Of a stretch of 64,000 nucleotides of DNA, positions 52,801 through 63,144 are shown one piece after another (position 1 is the stretch's first letter; every line of letters starts with the position of its first letter). The DNA lies in contig OY101124.1 of assembly GCA_956465555.1 (NCBI GenBank), positions 372,001 to 436,000 of the forward strand, written 5' to 3'. This DNA is from Nitzschia sp. pyKryTriq1. Taxonomy: Eukaryota; Bacillariophyta; Bacillariophyceae; Bacillariales; Bacillariaceae. The notes beneath the pieces are model-generated. The model did not search any database. It saw only the letters and a list, made by a program, of their open reading frames with translations, and had not been told where the DNA came from. A program made the position numbers and the translations under genes.

Positions 52801-53588
52801 AGTTGTCACGTCCTGAACAGTGTGCCAGCGAAGTCGAAAAGGGCTGTGAACTCGTGATTCGAAAGTGCTGTGATGGTTTGGCAAGCTATGTCCGAGACCG
52901 AGGAGATGCCGCTCGCCTCAGTGCAGTAGCCGAATGTGCGGATGTCTTGCTGGAACGCATGTCCGATGTCGTTCGTGAAGTTGGCTTCCTAACTAATAAT
53001 GCCGAGACAGTGGAAGAAGTCATGATGGAAGACATTATGGGCTTAGAGGGAGCTATGTTTGATGAGTTTTTGGAGAGTATTCGAGCCAACGTGGGCTCGT
53101 GCTGTCGGATGGGATGGTTGGATATCAAGACGGACATTACAAAGGCCCCAGGCCCAGATAGTCCTGCCTTGGCATTTCCACCATATCTATCAGCCTCGCT
53201 ACTCGCTATCGTTCGCACTAGGGCACAAGTTGAACAAGCTTTGGGCAACAAAATGCGACGGTCGGAGGGAGTTTCCTACCAGCACATTGCCATGGCAACA
53301 GTAGCAGACGCTGTCGCGGAAGGAATCTGCGAGCAGGTACAACAACGCAAAATGACTCTCAAAGTTCGGCAAGCCGATCGTCTTGCCAATGAGCTCCAGT
53401 TCCTGATCAACACGTTGAAGCGATACTTGAAACCAGAAACCGTGGGATTGGTAGACAACACGCGACGAATGCTTTGTACCAAGGCTGGACGTGGCTCAGG
53501 CATCCAAGGCGACGGACCAGACGGGCTAGCTGCTCTAGAAGAGTTGGAGCGGCTGGGGCGAGTCTACGTTCTTTGTCTCGGGGAATAA
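49418..53588 (+). CDS. SEC5: Exocyst complex component Sec5 (EXOC2)
   Basis: Three exons, 49418-49555, 49890-51207 and 51322-53588 (phases 0 and 1), about 1,240 residues. Exon 3 opens with the Sec5 signature region: NQVKQLQDMVRENFALFL, RCADGIDVF, then VRKVQSALAVLQRVAPML and MRQHVENGRFSSALKAYRRV. These match the pattern of Sec5 proteins, where an N-terminal helix is followed by the KVxxALxVLxRxxFLF segment. The first 485 residues are lineage-specific: a helical domain (DIPLLLLGSAAPTALLGDD), a poly-Gly linker, and a charged coiled coil (RLQVLQAQREEDLENAEFDE). Sec5 helps tether secretory vesicles to the plasma membrane. Longer than the usual about 900-1,000 residues. It converges with the GST-N gene (102 bp). 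Confidence 0.85.
49811..49872. repeat. Microsatellites in Sec5 intron 1
   Basis: Eight ATTG units (49811-49842) followed by several TACTG units (49850-49871), 18 bp before the intron's 3' AG. Length variation could affect splicing. Confidence 0.9.
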
Positions 53589-53690
53589 TATATTTGCATA
53601 CAGTACTAGGTTATTGATAGATTTCAGTGGTTTGTATATCTACTGACGACTAGTACTACCACTACACTTGATATCTCGGCTCTACTAGGA

Positions 53691-54800
53691 TTATTTCTCT
53701 GGGACGGTGTACACGGCATCCAAATACTTGACGATTTCCAGTCCCTCAAAAATTTCCAACCCCGTGTTGGGATCCACTAGGAAAGGAACTTGAAACCTGC
53801 CTGTTTTTGCGACCATACGATCTCGATTAACTGATCCTCTGGAACAACTCACCATGATATGAGGCAAGCACAGAGCATCCAGCTTTTCGCGGACTGGACG
53901 AACAAAGGGTGAAGATTCATAGCCCCAAAGCTCGAGCGGTTCCATCTCTTCGTTGTCGGGCCGGGCATTGGCCTGTCGTTGGCTGCCGGGAAAGCCTCTC
54001 AAAATGGCAACCATTGTCGATGTTGCGATGGAAAATGGTTCAAAGGTAATGGGCCAGAGGGCCTTACGATCAAATTCCGAGGCCGGTGGCCCGTAAGTTT
54101 GCAACAGATACTCGATTTGATCTCCGCTTTCAAAAAGTTCTTTCTTGGTGTTGGGATCGATCAAATAAGGAATGGTTTGACGGCCAGTTCGTTCCAATAG
54201 CTCTTGAGAGAACTTTCCTTGTCGGGCACCCGGGCAAGGGCGATACTCGACCGTTAAATCAAGCAGATTGATGGTTTCTCGAACCCTTTTGCAAAAAGGA
54301 GATCCATCATACTGATACAGAATGAGGGGTTGGGTGGGTCGAGGGGCCTTGTCGAGGACCGAACTCGAGTCTCGGATGGAAAAAGGTCCCAACTTGAGAC
54401 TATACGTCTTGTCATCTTTATAAAATAGTGAATCGATTTTCCATCCTAGGACAAAGGCCCCTGTACCGAGTCGGACCGCCAAAGATAGGGCCGCTTTCGC
54501 AAAGTCCACCAAATCGGTCCCTTCTCCCAGAGCCAGCGGTTTCGGCTCGGGGATTACAAAGCCTTCCGGCACTCGTACCTTGGGACGCGACGAAGGGATC
54601 AAAGTTGCCGTCTTCTTGTTAAACAAATCTTCCAAAAAGCCCACTTGCAGCGATGAGCTCCCAGAAGTACTCGTGGTATCGGGCTTAGATCGAGCCGACA
54701 AGCCTGCCGAAGAAGGAATCTGGTGGAGGAAGGCATCGGACACGATCCATACCGAACAAAGAACTGCAAGTACTAAAAGTCGTTGTGATTGCACCAACAT
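53691..54800 (-). CDS. Plastid-type tandem GST-N (thioredoxin-fold) protein
   Basis: Single exon of 369 residues. The signal peptide (LLVLAVLCSVWIVSDA-FLHQ) has Phe at the cleavage point, as in diatom plastid preproteins. One hydrophobic stretch lies at about 103-125 (ALSLAVRLGTGAFVLGW). Two GST N-terminal thioredoxin folds follow: about 154-235 (LYQYDGSPFCKRVRETINLL, with TIPYLIDPNTKKELFESGD) and about 287-365 (LWGYESSPFVRPVREKLDAL, with QVPFLVDPNTG). The first keeps a PFC active-site Cys; the second has Val instead. The arrangement matches a plant chloroplast family with two such folds and the KVPFLVDPNTG motif. No GST C-terminal helical domain is present, so ordinary glutathione transferase activity is unlikely. 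Confidence 0.85.
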   Translation of the reverse strand: MLVQSQRLLVLAVLCSVWIVSDAFLHQIPSSAGLSARSKPDTTSTSGSSSLQVGFLEDLFNKKTATLIPSSRPKVRVPEGFVIPEPKPLALGEGTDLVDFAKAALSLAVRLGTGAFVLGWKIDSLFYKDDKTYSLKLGPFSIRDSSSVLDKAPRPTQPLILYQYDGSPFCKRVRETINLLDLTVEYRPCPGARQGKFSQELLERTGRQTIPYLIDPNTKKELFESGDQIEYLLQTYGPPASEFDRKALWPITFEPFSIATSTMVAILRGFPGSQRQANARPDNEEMEPLELWGYESSPFVRPVREKLDALCLPHIMVSCSRGSVNRDRMVAKTGRFQVPFLVDPNTGLEIFEGLEIVKYLDAVYTVPEK

Positions 54801-55147
54801 GGTTGATCTTGATTTTAGCTGGTCGTCTTTAAAAAAAGAGACGGATTATAAATCATTAAAATCATGGGCAAATTATTGCTGTTAGTTCCTTGCTTTTATC
54901 CTTTTTGATGGATCATCGAGGCGCAGCTGCGTCATCGGCTGCAGATCATTCATTCGAAAACTGCAGAATACTATCCCATACCACGCACCTGTACAACGCA
55001 TCTATCGAGAAAAAAACTGACGTGTGCCGCCCGCCCCGCGCCGCCCGCCCGCTTCTTGGGTGGGCTGGGTCTGCCCCCCCGTCGGATGTCGTCTACTCTA
55101 CGTACCGTACCTGGTACTGTAACGGGGTGCAGACTTGGTAGAGAGGG
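54801..55147. other. GST-N gene 5' flank
   Basis: 347 bp to the start of TIR element copy 2. A CCGCCCGCC-rich stretch is seen at 55028-55055. No gene. Confidence 0.45.
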
Positions 55148-56017
55148 TGACGTCATCTTATTTGGGAAAAGGCCTAAGTTAGTCTGCCAGAAACTCCTGT
55201 TGGCTTTTGCTTGGTTCTTTGGGCTGAGAGCTGAGCAGCTACAATGATGTTTGTACGAGAGGCCTTCAGAATGTCCGAGTGTGAATTTTTTCACCCAAAG
55301 GTGATTTCACTCGGTCTTTGGACTGTTTGGAGTTGTTAGCAACCAACATATGGGGACCAGGTTTCATTACCTGATAGTAGATATGCTTGTAGTACAATCT
55401 AGAGACAGCTGCTTGCGCACGCTTGACAATGTCATATTTTCAGTGTCGTTTTGGTAATTGACAGCTTCACCCCACAAGATCTTTCTGCCTTCTTCATTGA
55501 GTCGTGCTTGGTCTTGCTGTCAGTCAAGCATGCTAACGAAAGAAGCGACATCAATTTCTCTGTTAGACCTGGTGTTATCAACTACAAGAAAGCCAAAACG
55601 AATTCTAACTATACTCGAATGTTCACGTTTGCCGACCCAACATGTCCAAGTATTTGCTGTGCCATCTTTGAATCCAACTTTGGCAACTCGGAAACTTTGC
55701 TTTGGAAGAAATGTCTTACCAGGAGGGGGGAATTGAAAGTCGTCGGGGATTGGTTTTTAGTCCAAGAACCTGTACCTATCACCCATGTGACCAAAGGTAA
55801 CATATACAAACTCGATATCGACTACGGATTGATTCCGATCAGACAACCCACCTTGCGGGTATCATTTGACCCACCTTCCGTAGCTGGACATCATCATCTG
55901 GGATGTGGGACTCTAGGGAAAACAATTAAAGCCAACAGGATTTTTAGAGTACTAATATAGGCCCTTTCCCATGTATGATGATGTCACCAAAAGTGACGTC
56001 AGACATCTCAGTCAGGC
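55148..56017 (-). mobile_element. TIR element, copy 2 (opposite orientation to copy 1)
   Basis: 870 bp. The left terminus (55148-55232) is the reverse complement of the right terminus of copy 1; the right terminus (55903-56017) is the reverse complement of its left terminus. Conserved words in order from the left are TGACGTCATC, TTTGGGAAAAGGCCTAAGTT, AGTCTGCCA and CTCCTGTTGGCTTTTGCTTG. The interior is unrelated to copy 1 and includes a 170-codon frame (listed separately). No transposase motif seen, so mobilisation in trans is assumed. It lies between divergent genes (GST-N and roadblock). Confidence 0.7.
55445..55960 (+). CDS. Orphan ORF inside TIR element copy 2
   Basis: About 170 codons open after a possible acceptor (TATTTTCAG at 55436-55444) with no ATG at the frame start, so an upstream exon is needed or it is a remnant. 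A candidate first exon begins with an ATG at 55271 (MSECEFFHPKVIS) but its donor is not clear. The protein alternates beta-type stretches: GVINYKKAKTNSNY, MFTFADPTCPSICCAIFE, LKVVGDWFLVQEPVPITHVT and GNIYKLDIDY. This looks like an OB-fold style ssDNA-binding chain, but no family match is certain. Its 3' end reads into the shared element terminus. Might be cargo or a residue of the autonomous element's protein. Confidence 0.42.
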   Translation, partial: VVLVIDSFTPQDLSAFFIESCLVLLSVKHANERSDINFSVRPGVINYKKAKTNSNYTRMFTFADPTCPSICCAIFESNFGNSETLLWKKCLTRRGELKVVGDWFLVQEPVPITHVTKGNIYKLDIDYGLIPIRQPTLRVSFDPPSVAGHHHLGCGTLGKTIKANRIFRVLI

Positions 56018-56412
56018 CGGCTTGCGAGGTCTCGAGGCTCGAGGTACCAACAGGTACGTGCCGGTACAAGTACTGTACTTGTACACCGGTACAAGGTACT
56101 GGTTACTGGTACCGGTAGGCACGCGCGGACTGTCTGTCTATCTGTCTGTCTGTCTTTCTGTCTGTACTACGTCCGCGACTTGCAGCTTTTTCGAACTCTC
56201 GCTCTCGGAAAAAATTCACGATCGCGACCGACCATGGCGGAGCTCGCTGGCTGGTGCAACGGTTACGGTGACGGTAACGGTACGATTTTTGGCCCCGTGC
56301 TTTTACCATTTTTTCCTCAACCCTGTTGACTCCTCGTTGTTGTTGTTTGAAGCCAACTGCTCATTCCACCACCTTCGCAGCAAGCAGCAAGCAGCAAGCA
56401 CACCAAACAACA
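56018..56412. other. Roadblock gene 5' flank
   Basis: Contains a dense run of GGTACC/ACCGGT/GTAC palindromes (56041-56120), a TCTG microsatellite (about 56131-56164) and a GCAAGCA repeat (56382-56400). No gene. Confidence 0.5.
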
Positions 56413-56916
56413 ATGGCAGACACTGAAGCTCCTCCCGCACCAGTTGATGCCACTGTGCCGGCAGCATCTTTCTCAAACAACAATAACAATTCTAAATCCA
56501 AAGCCAACTACGCCGAAGTTCAAGAGACGATGTCTCGTTTGGCTGCCCACAAGGGGGTCACATCCGTTCTAATTCTGAATCGAGCCGGAGACATTTTGAC
56601 ACAAACAGGTCAAGGAATGGTGGGAAATCCCAAACTCTTAAAGAAAACACTGGATGCTGCAGCACATTACATTCAAAGTATCCCTAATGAAGACGATGCT
56701 GCTGATACTGCTACTGCCGCTGCTGCTGCTTCCCAAGAAGGAGAAGAAGGCGAAAGTACCAGTACTATCACCAGCAACAATGAAAAGAACGGCAAGGACA
56801 TTTTGGAGAAACTTTCCTTTGTTCGTATTCGATCGAAACGAGAAGAGATTCTTGTGGCTCCCAAGAATCAATACGTTTTGGTGGTCATTCAAGATCCCAA
56901 TTTATCACCGCTGTAA
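56413..56916 (+). CDS. Roadblock/LC7 dynein light chain
   Basis: Single exon of 167 residues; the ATG is at 56413 (MADTEAPPAP). The roadblock fold is recognised by YAEVQETMSRLAAHKGVTSV, then LILNRAGDILTQTG, LLKKTLDAAAHYIQSI, and the last strand pair LSFVRIRSKREEILVAPKNQ then YVLVVIQDP. This is the family order of dynein light chain roadblock. An Ala/Glu/Ser insert of about 35 residues (DTATAAAAASQEGEEGE) lies between helix 2 and the next strand, longer than normal. It would act in dynein motor complexes, or as a small GTPase regulator subunit. Converges with CDC73 (381 bp). Confidence 0.9.
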   Translation: MADTEAPPAPVDATVPAASFSNNNNNSKSKANYAEVQETMSRLAAHKGVTSVLILNRAGDILTQTGQGMVGNPKLLKKTLDAAAHYIQSIPNEDDAADTATAAAAASQEGEEGESTSTITSNNEKNGKDILEKLSFVRIRSKREEILVAPKNQYVLVVIQDPNLSPL

Positions 56917-57297
56917 TACTCTACTAGAGAATGACTACTCGTACAGTAGCAGTGAGATAGAAGAGTACGTACTATAGAAAAACGACTTTTGGGGATTTTG
57001 TAGCTTGTTCTCGTATTGTATGGACACATGCTGTACCAATCGCTCATTCCCCTTGACTTGCTAGTCCAGTTTACTGCTTTCTCGTTGTCCAGGAGGAGTC
57101 ATAGTAGATGGCTTGCCTGCACCGTTCTGTAGCTAGAGTACGGGGAGTCAAAGTCGTCAATATTCGTAAAAGAGCTACAATACTGAAGATACGGCCAAAC
57201 ATACACTAGTACCAAGAATAAGTTCCACTAGCCCATAGTTGGCTTTCTTGTTGTTTTTGTTTCTATTTCACAAGCGCCACCTTTTTGGCTTTGTTAA
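56917..57297. other. Convergent 3' spacer
   Basis: 381 bp, no gene; short CTAG and GTAC words are frequent. Confidence 0.5.
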
Positions 57298-58854
57298 TTA
57301 CGCCTCCGGTTGAGGCAACATTTCGGGTTTATGAATCGACATGAATTCATCGAGTCCATTCCAAAAGGCCGCATGTGTCACCGAGTCCATTCCACGTTTA
57401 TCCCGGTTCAATCGGGCCTGCGTGACGGCCCACGATTCTAGTTCGGCGGGCACTTTATCCCCCTCCATGGCTACAAAAAAGCCAAAGACACTACTGAACA
57501 ATCGGACAGGACTGCTGTAATGCCCCGGCCAGTCCTTGAATTGCCAGGATTGCCCCAAACACAACACCGCAACGACACGATCCCAATCCTTGGCGGTGAC
57601 CAATTTCGATTTGGGATTGTCCATGATTTCGTATTCCACCACTCCACCGCCCAAACGCTGTGCGACACGTCGTGAAAACGTCGTGGGGATGTTGGTCTTG
57701 TGAATTCCCTTTTTCATCATGACATCGCGAGGTACGTATCTGGAATTTCCAAAGAATTCATGAGCATTCAACAAGGTAATGGGTGCCGTCATTCCTTTGG
57801 GGACAATAATGACTGGCTTTTTGCCCACCAAATAAGCTCTCCATGTCTTGTTCTGTCCCAAGGAGGTCGAGGTCGAGGCAGTGGCATTGTTGGCAGACGA
57901 AGATGGTTTGTTACCGCTGCTGCTGCTACCAATACCACCACCACCACCACTTTTGGGTTGCATGGCTTCGAGGTACAATTTCAGAATGCGAGATAGATCC
58001 TTCCCTGCAGCCGCCTTGAGGATCGAAGCAGAATTTCCCACTGGAATTTCATTGGCCACAATTGCTTCCGTCGCTGGTCGATATTTCGATAAAATGTCCG
58101 GTGTCACTTCAAAGCCTTCTGTAGTTAGCGCCGCCATTAATTGTGCCGTCTCTTCCCTCTTTTCGAGAATGGAAGCATTGGATCGCTTGTCCACGACAGT
58201 GACCAAGTTGCTAAAGAGAGTTTCGGTATTGATAGTCTTGGGCGCTTTTTTCTTCTTTTCTTCCGAATGCCTAGACGACGAGTGACTTCGTTTCTTGTCA
58301 CTGCTACTACGATGTTTGTCTTTGTCTTTGCTGCTGCGGTGCTTGTCCTTGCTGCTCGATGATTTGCTACTAGAGCGATGCGCGTCCTTTTCCTTGTCTC
58401 TGCTGGAACTACTACTCTTGTGCTTTTCGGAAGAGGGAGCAGCAGCAGCCGCCACCGCCTCTGCTGGAGGAGCCACTTCCTTTTCTGCTGCGGGAACGGC
58501 TGCTGGTGGTTGTTCTAGTTCCGTCGCCGAATCCCCCAAGAAGAATCCCACCACCGTAGTCTTATCGGACGCTTTGACAGGATCCTTGACGTGATATTGC
58601 TTACACGCAGCACGATAATCCTTCAAACCTTGGGCAGGATTCAAAATCTGCAAGTAAATGCTCGCCAAGGAATATTCGCAAGTTTTATCTGCATGTGACA
58701 CGGTGACTTTGGTCGTCGCCGAGAGGGTGACGCTAGCACTGCTGTTATTGCTGAGTTCCGTACCATCTTCATTCAAACTCGTTGTTTGACTTAACGACTG
58801 TCCGGCGGCCTGCGCCCATTCTTGCAAGACGCTGGCGGGGTCGTCCGAAGACAT
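57298..58854 (-). CDS. CDC73: CDC73 / parafibromin homologue (Paf1 complex)
   Basis: Single exon of 518 residues, starting at MSSDDPASV; a near-cognate in-frame extension upstream is unlikely. The C-terminal Ras-like CDC73 domain (about 335-518) is clear: WRAYLVGKKPVIIVPKGMTA, PITLLNAHEFF, then WDRVVAVLCLGQSWQFKDWP, LFSSVFGFFVAMEGDKVP, and WAVTQARLNRDKRGMDS. The N-terminal part has the weaker CDC73 N-domain (LQEWAQAAGQ, DYRAACKQYHVKD). The middle is a Lys/Ser/Asp-rich KDKHRSSSKSSS tract, longer than in fungi. CDC73 joins RNA polymerase II elongation with histone modification and mRNA 3' processing in the nucleus. Confidence 0.92.
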   Translation of the reverse strand: MSSDDPASVLQEWAQAAGQSLSQTTSLNEDGTELSNNSSASVTLSATTKVTVSHADKTCEYSLASIYLQILNPAQGLKDYRAACKQYHVKDPVKASDKTTVVGFFLGDSATELEQPPAAVPAAEKEVAPPAEAVAAAAAPSSEKHKSSSSSRDKEKDAHRSSSKSSSSKDKHRSSKDKDKHRSSSDKKRSHSSSRHSEEKKKKAPKTINTETLFSNLVTVVDKRSNASILEKREETAQLMAALTTEGFEVTPDILSKYRPATEAIVANEIPVGNSASILKAAAGKDLSRILKLYLEAMQPKSGGGGGIGSSSSGNKPSSSANNATASTSTSLGQNKTWRAYLVGKKPVIIVPKGMTAPITLLNAHEFFGNSRYVPRDVMMKKGIHKTNIPTTFSRRVAQRLGGGVVEYEIMDNPKSKLVTAKDWDRVVAVLCLGQSWQFKDWPGHYSSPVRLFSSVFGFFVAMEGDKVPAELESWAVTQARLNRDKRGMDSVTHAAFWNGLDEFMSIHKPEMLPQPEA

Positions 58855-59360
58855 GTTGATGATGCTGATGTTGCAGATGAACGAAGAATTGTGAATCAAA
58901 TGTTCACTGAAGATGAGAAGGAAGTCAATAGAGTGTATGAGACCGATGAGTTTTGCTTGCGCTGCAACACTTTATCGGATCAAAAATCAAAACAAAATAA
59001 AGCACGTAAAATACAGTATAACTCGAGAGAGATGCGTGCGGTTCGTGTGAGCCAGAAGGACGCCGGACGGACGGTATTTGTTCAGTCGATTGGTTCGATT
59101 TGACCAAATTCGACCGCAATTTCGAAATTCTACTAGTAGAGAAGTCTTTGACCGGTACTTGTAATAGTAGTCGTAGCTACTACCGGTAGTATTGCTATGA
59201 ACCGTCTCTTTCTTGTGTAGTACTCTAGCTACAGTAGAGAGATATGAGGTAGACTTCCAAATAAAAAATGTACGTATTCCTCAAAAATTAAACCACTGGA
59301 CTGTGATCGTACTGGTACAGTGCAGCGATATAGTACTGTAGTACATAGTTCACTATTCGG
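58855..59360. other. Spacer between two minus-strand genes
   Basis: 506 bp. CTAG/ACCGGTA words cluster at 59130-59240. No gene. Confidence 0.5.
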
Positions 59361-61317
59361 CTACAAATCCATGCGTGGCGATGCCAATAGCTTTCGTTGG
59401 ATGTCTTCTTTATCATACATTGGCTCAATGTTTTTGCGTCGAAACTGCTGCTCTTCTTCCCTCTGCTGCTGCTCGGCCGTGGTGCCGCCATTCGCACCCG
59501 TTCGAGCAGCAGTCGTAGTTCGACGTCGGACCTTGGGTCTCTCCCAAGCTTCTGGATAGTCGGGCATTTCAATGGGCTGCCGAAAGGCGGGTGGAAGAAA
59601 CGAGTCCGACTTGTACACGTTTTCAATGAACTCTTTGAAAACAATCAAAAACGCGATGATTGATATGAAGAAGACACAAACAAGCAATGGCAAAATGATG
59701 AGTATTGGAATTTCCTTCCTTCCTTCAATCTTTCCTTCATCCTTCAACAGTCAATCTATCGCACTTACCAATCCCACGACGAGGAATATCCGTGTAGATG
59801 TATTCAAATCTTCGGAATATATGGCACGTGTACTCAATGCTCTCGTTGTCATGGTGATGATCGACGAGTTTGGCCGTGTACGTAGTTTCATCACCACCAC
59901 CACCCTCCTCCAGTCGTTCCAAAATGATACAAGGCAGCAGGCAGTTAAAGTGCCTTTCTTGAGTGTTCCAAGATTGATATTGGATCATATCGTAGTCTTC
60001 TGCATCTTCATCTTCAATCCAATCTTCTTGAAATCGACAAGCGGTCAAAATGTTATGGGGATAGGGATTCCGGTGTTGCTCCGTGATGGTGCGGAGGGGT
60101 TCGTCGCTGTGCAATCGATTGTATTCGGCCGCAGGGACATAGGTATCGGCATCTTTGAGTCTAGGTGCCAAAGATTTCCACTTTTGTTGATGAAATTTCC
60201 ATGCATCGGCCCAAGCTTTTCCATAATCCAAATATATCTCTTCGCCTTGCTGAATATCTCGTGTGGCTACCAAATCCATGAGGAGACCCTTTCCATGGGT
60301 AAGGGATACTCGTTCGGCCGTATAGTCTAACAGTTCTGGATGATGATATTGCTTGCGTCGCGCCAAATGCTCATTCGGTGTCGTCGTCATGCTGGGATCC
60401 GAATGCCACCGGACTTTAACGTTGGGTGTGTTGGGAGCTTCTCCGTAGTGATTGATAGAATTGATCAGAGGGCCGTATGGAAACCAAAGAAGATCCGACC
60501 CAGGACTCCCATAGCAATAGTTCAAAAGCAATTGAGTCGCCACTGGGTCCAGAGAATCGATGTCCAATAGTTTGCGATCCAGTGGTACGGCCGGTGATGA
60601 GAGGACGACCGTATCTTTGGCTAGATCCTTCTTGGCAAAGACTCCTCGACCAATACCCGGAATGTTGGATCGACTCTTTTCTTCCAGCTTGTCATCCAAA
60701 CAAAACACAAATCCTTTGTCTTTTTGGGGATCAAAGCGCGATGAAAGTCTATACTCGCCGGCATCAAAGTCATCGTCCTCACATTCCACAATCAATTCTT
60801 CGCCAGGTTCAATATCGCGTGTGGCTCGAAACATGGACTGATGGTAGTAAGTAAAGGAGCCAGCCGTAGCATCCTTGGACCGATGGACACCGGCATTATC
60901 AAAAGTCACGTTGTCCGCCAATTGTTCTAGATTGAAGTTGACGCGAGTACACGGCGCAATCGCTGCCAAGCCTGGCGAGAAGAATAGCAGGTTCTGGTAG
61001 ACTTCGAGAACGATGCTCTTGTGCGCCGCGCCACTCCACAAATATTCACGGAGAGGTGGATGATCTTCATCCTCAAAATCAAAGAGGGGAAGAAAGAGCT
61101 CGGAAGGCATGACTTCGCCCTCGGAGATGAAACGACCCGTGTACATTCCGAGCCCATATCCATGCTCTTCCTGTTCCTTGACGTGCGATGGACCCAACCA
61201 GAGACCGCAAGAAGACGTATCTTCTTCTTTTTCTGCGGAGACTACTTGTACAGCCGTCGCGATTGCGAAGAGGAGGAGAACTGGAACGATGCTGGATCGA
61301 TGGAGGCCTTTGGTCAT
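59361..61317 (-). CDS. Secreted/ER double-SET-domain protein
   Basis: Two exons, 61317-59769 and 59632-59361 (phase 1, 136-bp intron), about 606 residues. An N-terminal signal peptide is clear (VPVLLLFAIATAVQVVSA). Two SET-like modules appear. The first (about 50-200) has GYGLGMYTGRFISEGEV and RDIEPGEELIVECEDD. The second (about 216-370) has GIGRGVFAKKDLAKDTVV, LINSINHYGEAPNTPNVKV and TRDIQQGEEIYLDYG, close to SET motifs (GxG, NHxxxxN-like, GEExxxDY). The rest is Trp- and Asp-rich with no named domain; the end is basic and Gln-rich. SET enzymes are lysine methyltransferases, but a signal peptide would place this one outside the nucleus. The first module lacks a recognisable NH motif and may be inactive. 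Confidence 0.82.
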
Positions 61318-61843
61318 TTTGACATCGATGGAGGTGAAGGGGGGGGGTGCTATGAGAAGTATTGTGATCATATCATGTGATATGTTGTGATAGATGTTAG
61401 AGTGCTTTGTGTCATTGTTCATTCTTCTTTCGGGCGTCGTTATGGGGCCGCGCATCTGCATCGTTTTGTTTGGGTCAGAAAAGGGGGCGGGCGGTTCCCC
61501 GCCCTTCTGTGGTAATTTTTCTGAAAACGGATGACAACGCGCGGACGTCGCGTCGGACGTCGTCACAACATCACGTCAACGGGTCGATGACGTATGACGT
61601 CTCCGCGCGCTTCGACGACGTGTATCCATCAACGAGACACGACCGATTTTCCGAACGGTGGCAAATCTTCTTGAGCAAAAATAAATGCCGATGCTCGCGA
61701 AGTGTCGGGTCGTCGTCGACAAATAAAAACGACGACAACCCCCCTCCCCTGGTTTTCTCGAAAAGGCACAATTAGTATCTACTGCAGTTGACTAACGATC
61801 ACAATTCAAAAGGTTTTATCATCTCTACTACTAGAAAAAGAAA
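61318..61843. promoter_or_regulatory. Bidirectional promoter, SET gene / FabG, with CRE-like sites
   Basis: 526 bp between divergent starts. TGACGT at 61588-61593 and 61595-61600, ACGTCA at 61573-61578, and GGACGTCG twice at about 61543-61563. Such TGACGT-type elements work as CO2/cAMP response sites in diatoms; function here is inferred. Confidence 0.5.
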
Positions 61844-62969
<1,126 letters not shown>

Positions 62970-63144
62970 AGAAAGTGTTGGGTTGGAAATGAGCTATTAT
63001 TTCGGTAGTAAAAATGACTGACTGACTGACTGAATTAACGAAGATAAATTGCTATGTATGGGATGGAAGTTTACCATTTGAACTCGTTTGCAAAAATTAT
63101 TCATGATGGTCATCGTTGCTCCTCCCGGGGTTTTCTCTACGAGG

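Noticed and set aside
57237-57262. AGTTGGCTTTCTTGTTG as a third copy of the TIR element end
   Set aside because: Only the GTTGGCTTT word matches; the neighbouring GGCCTA and TGACGTCA words are absent.
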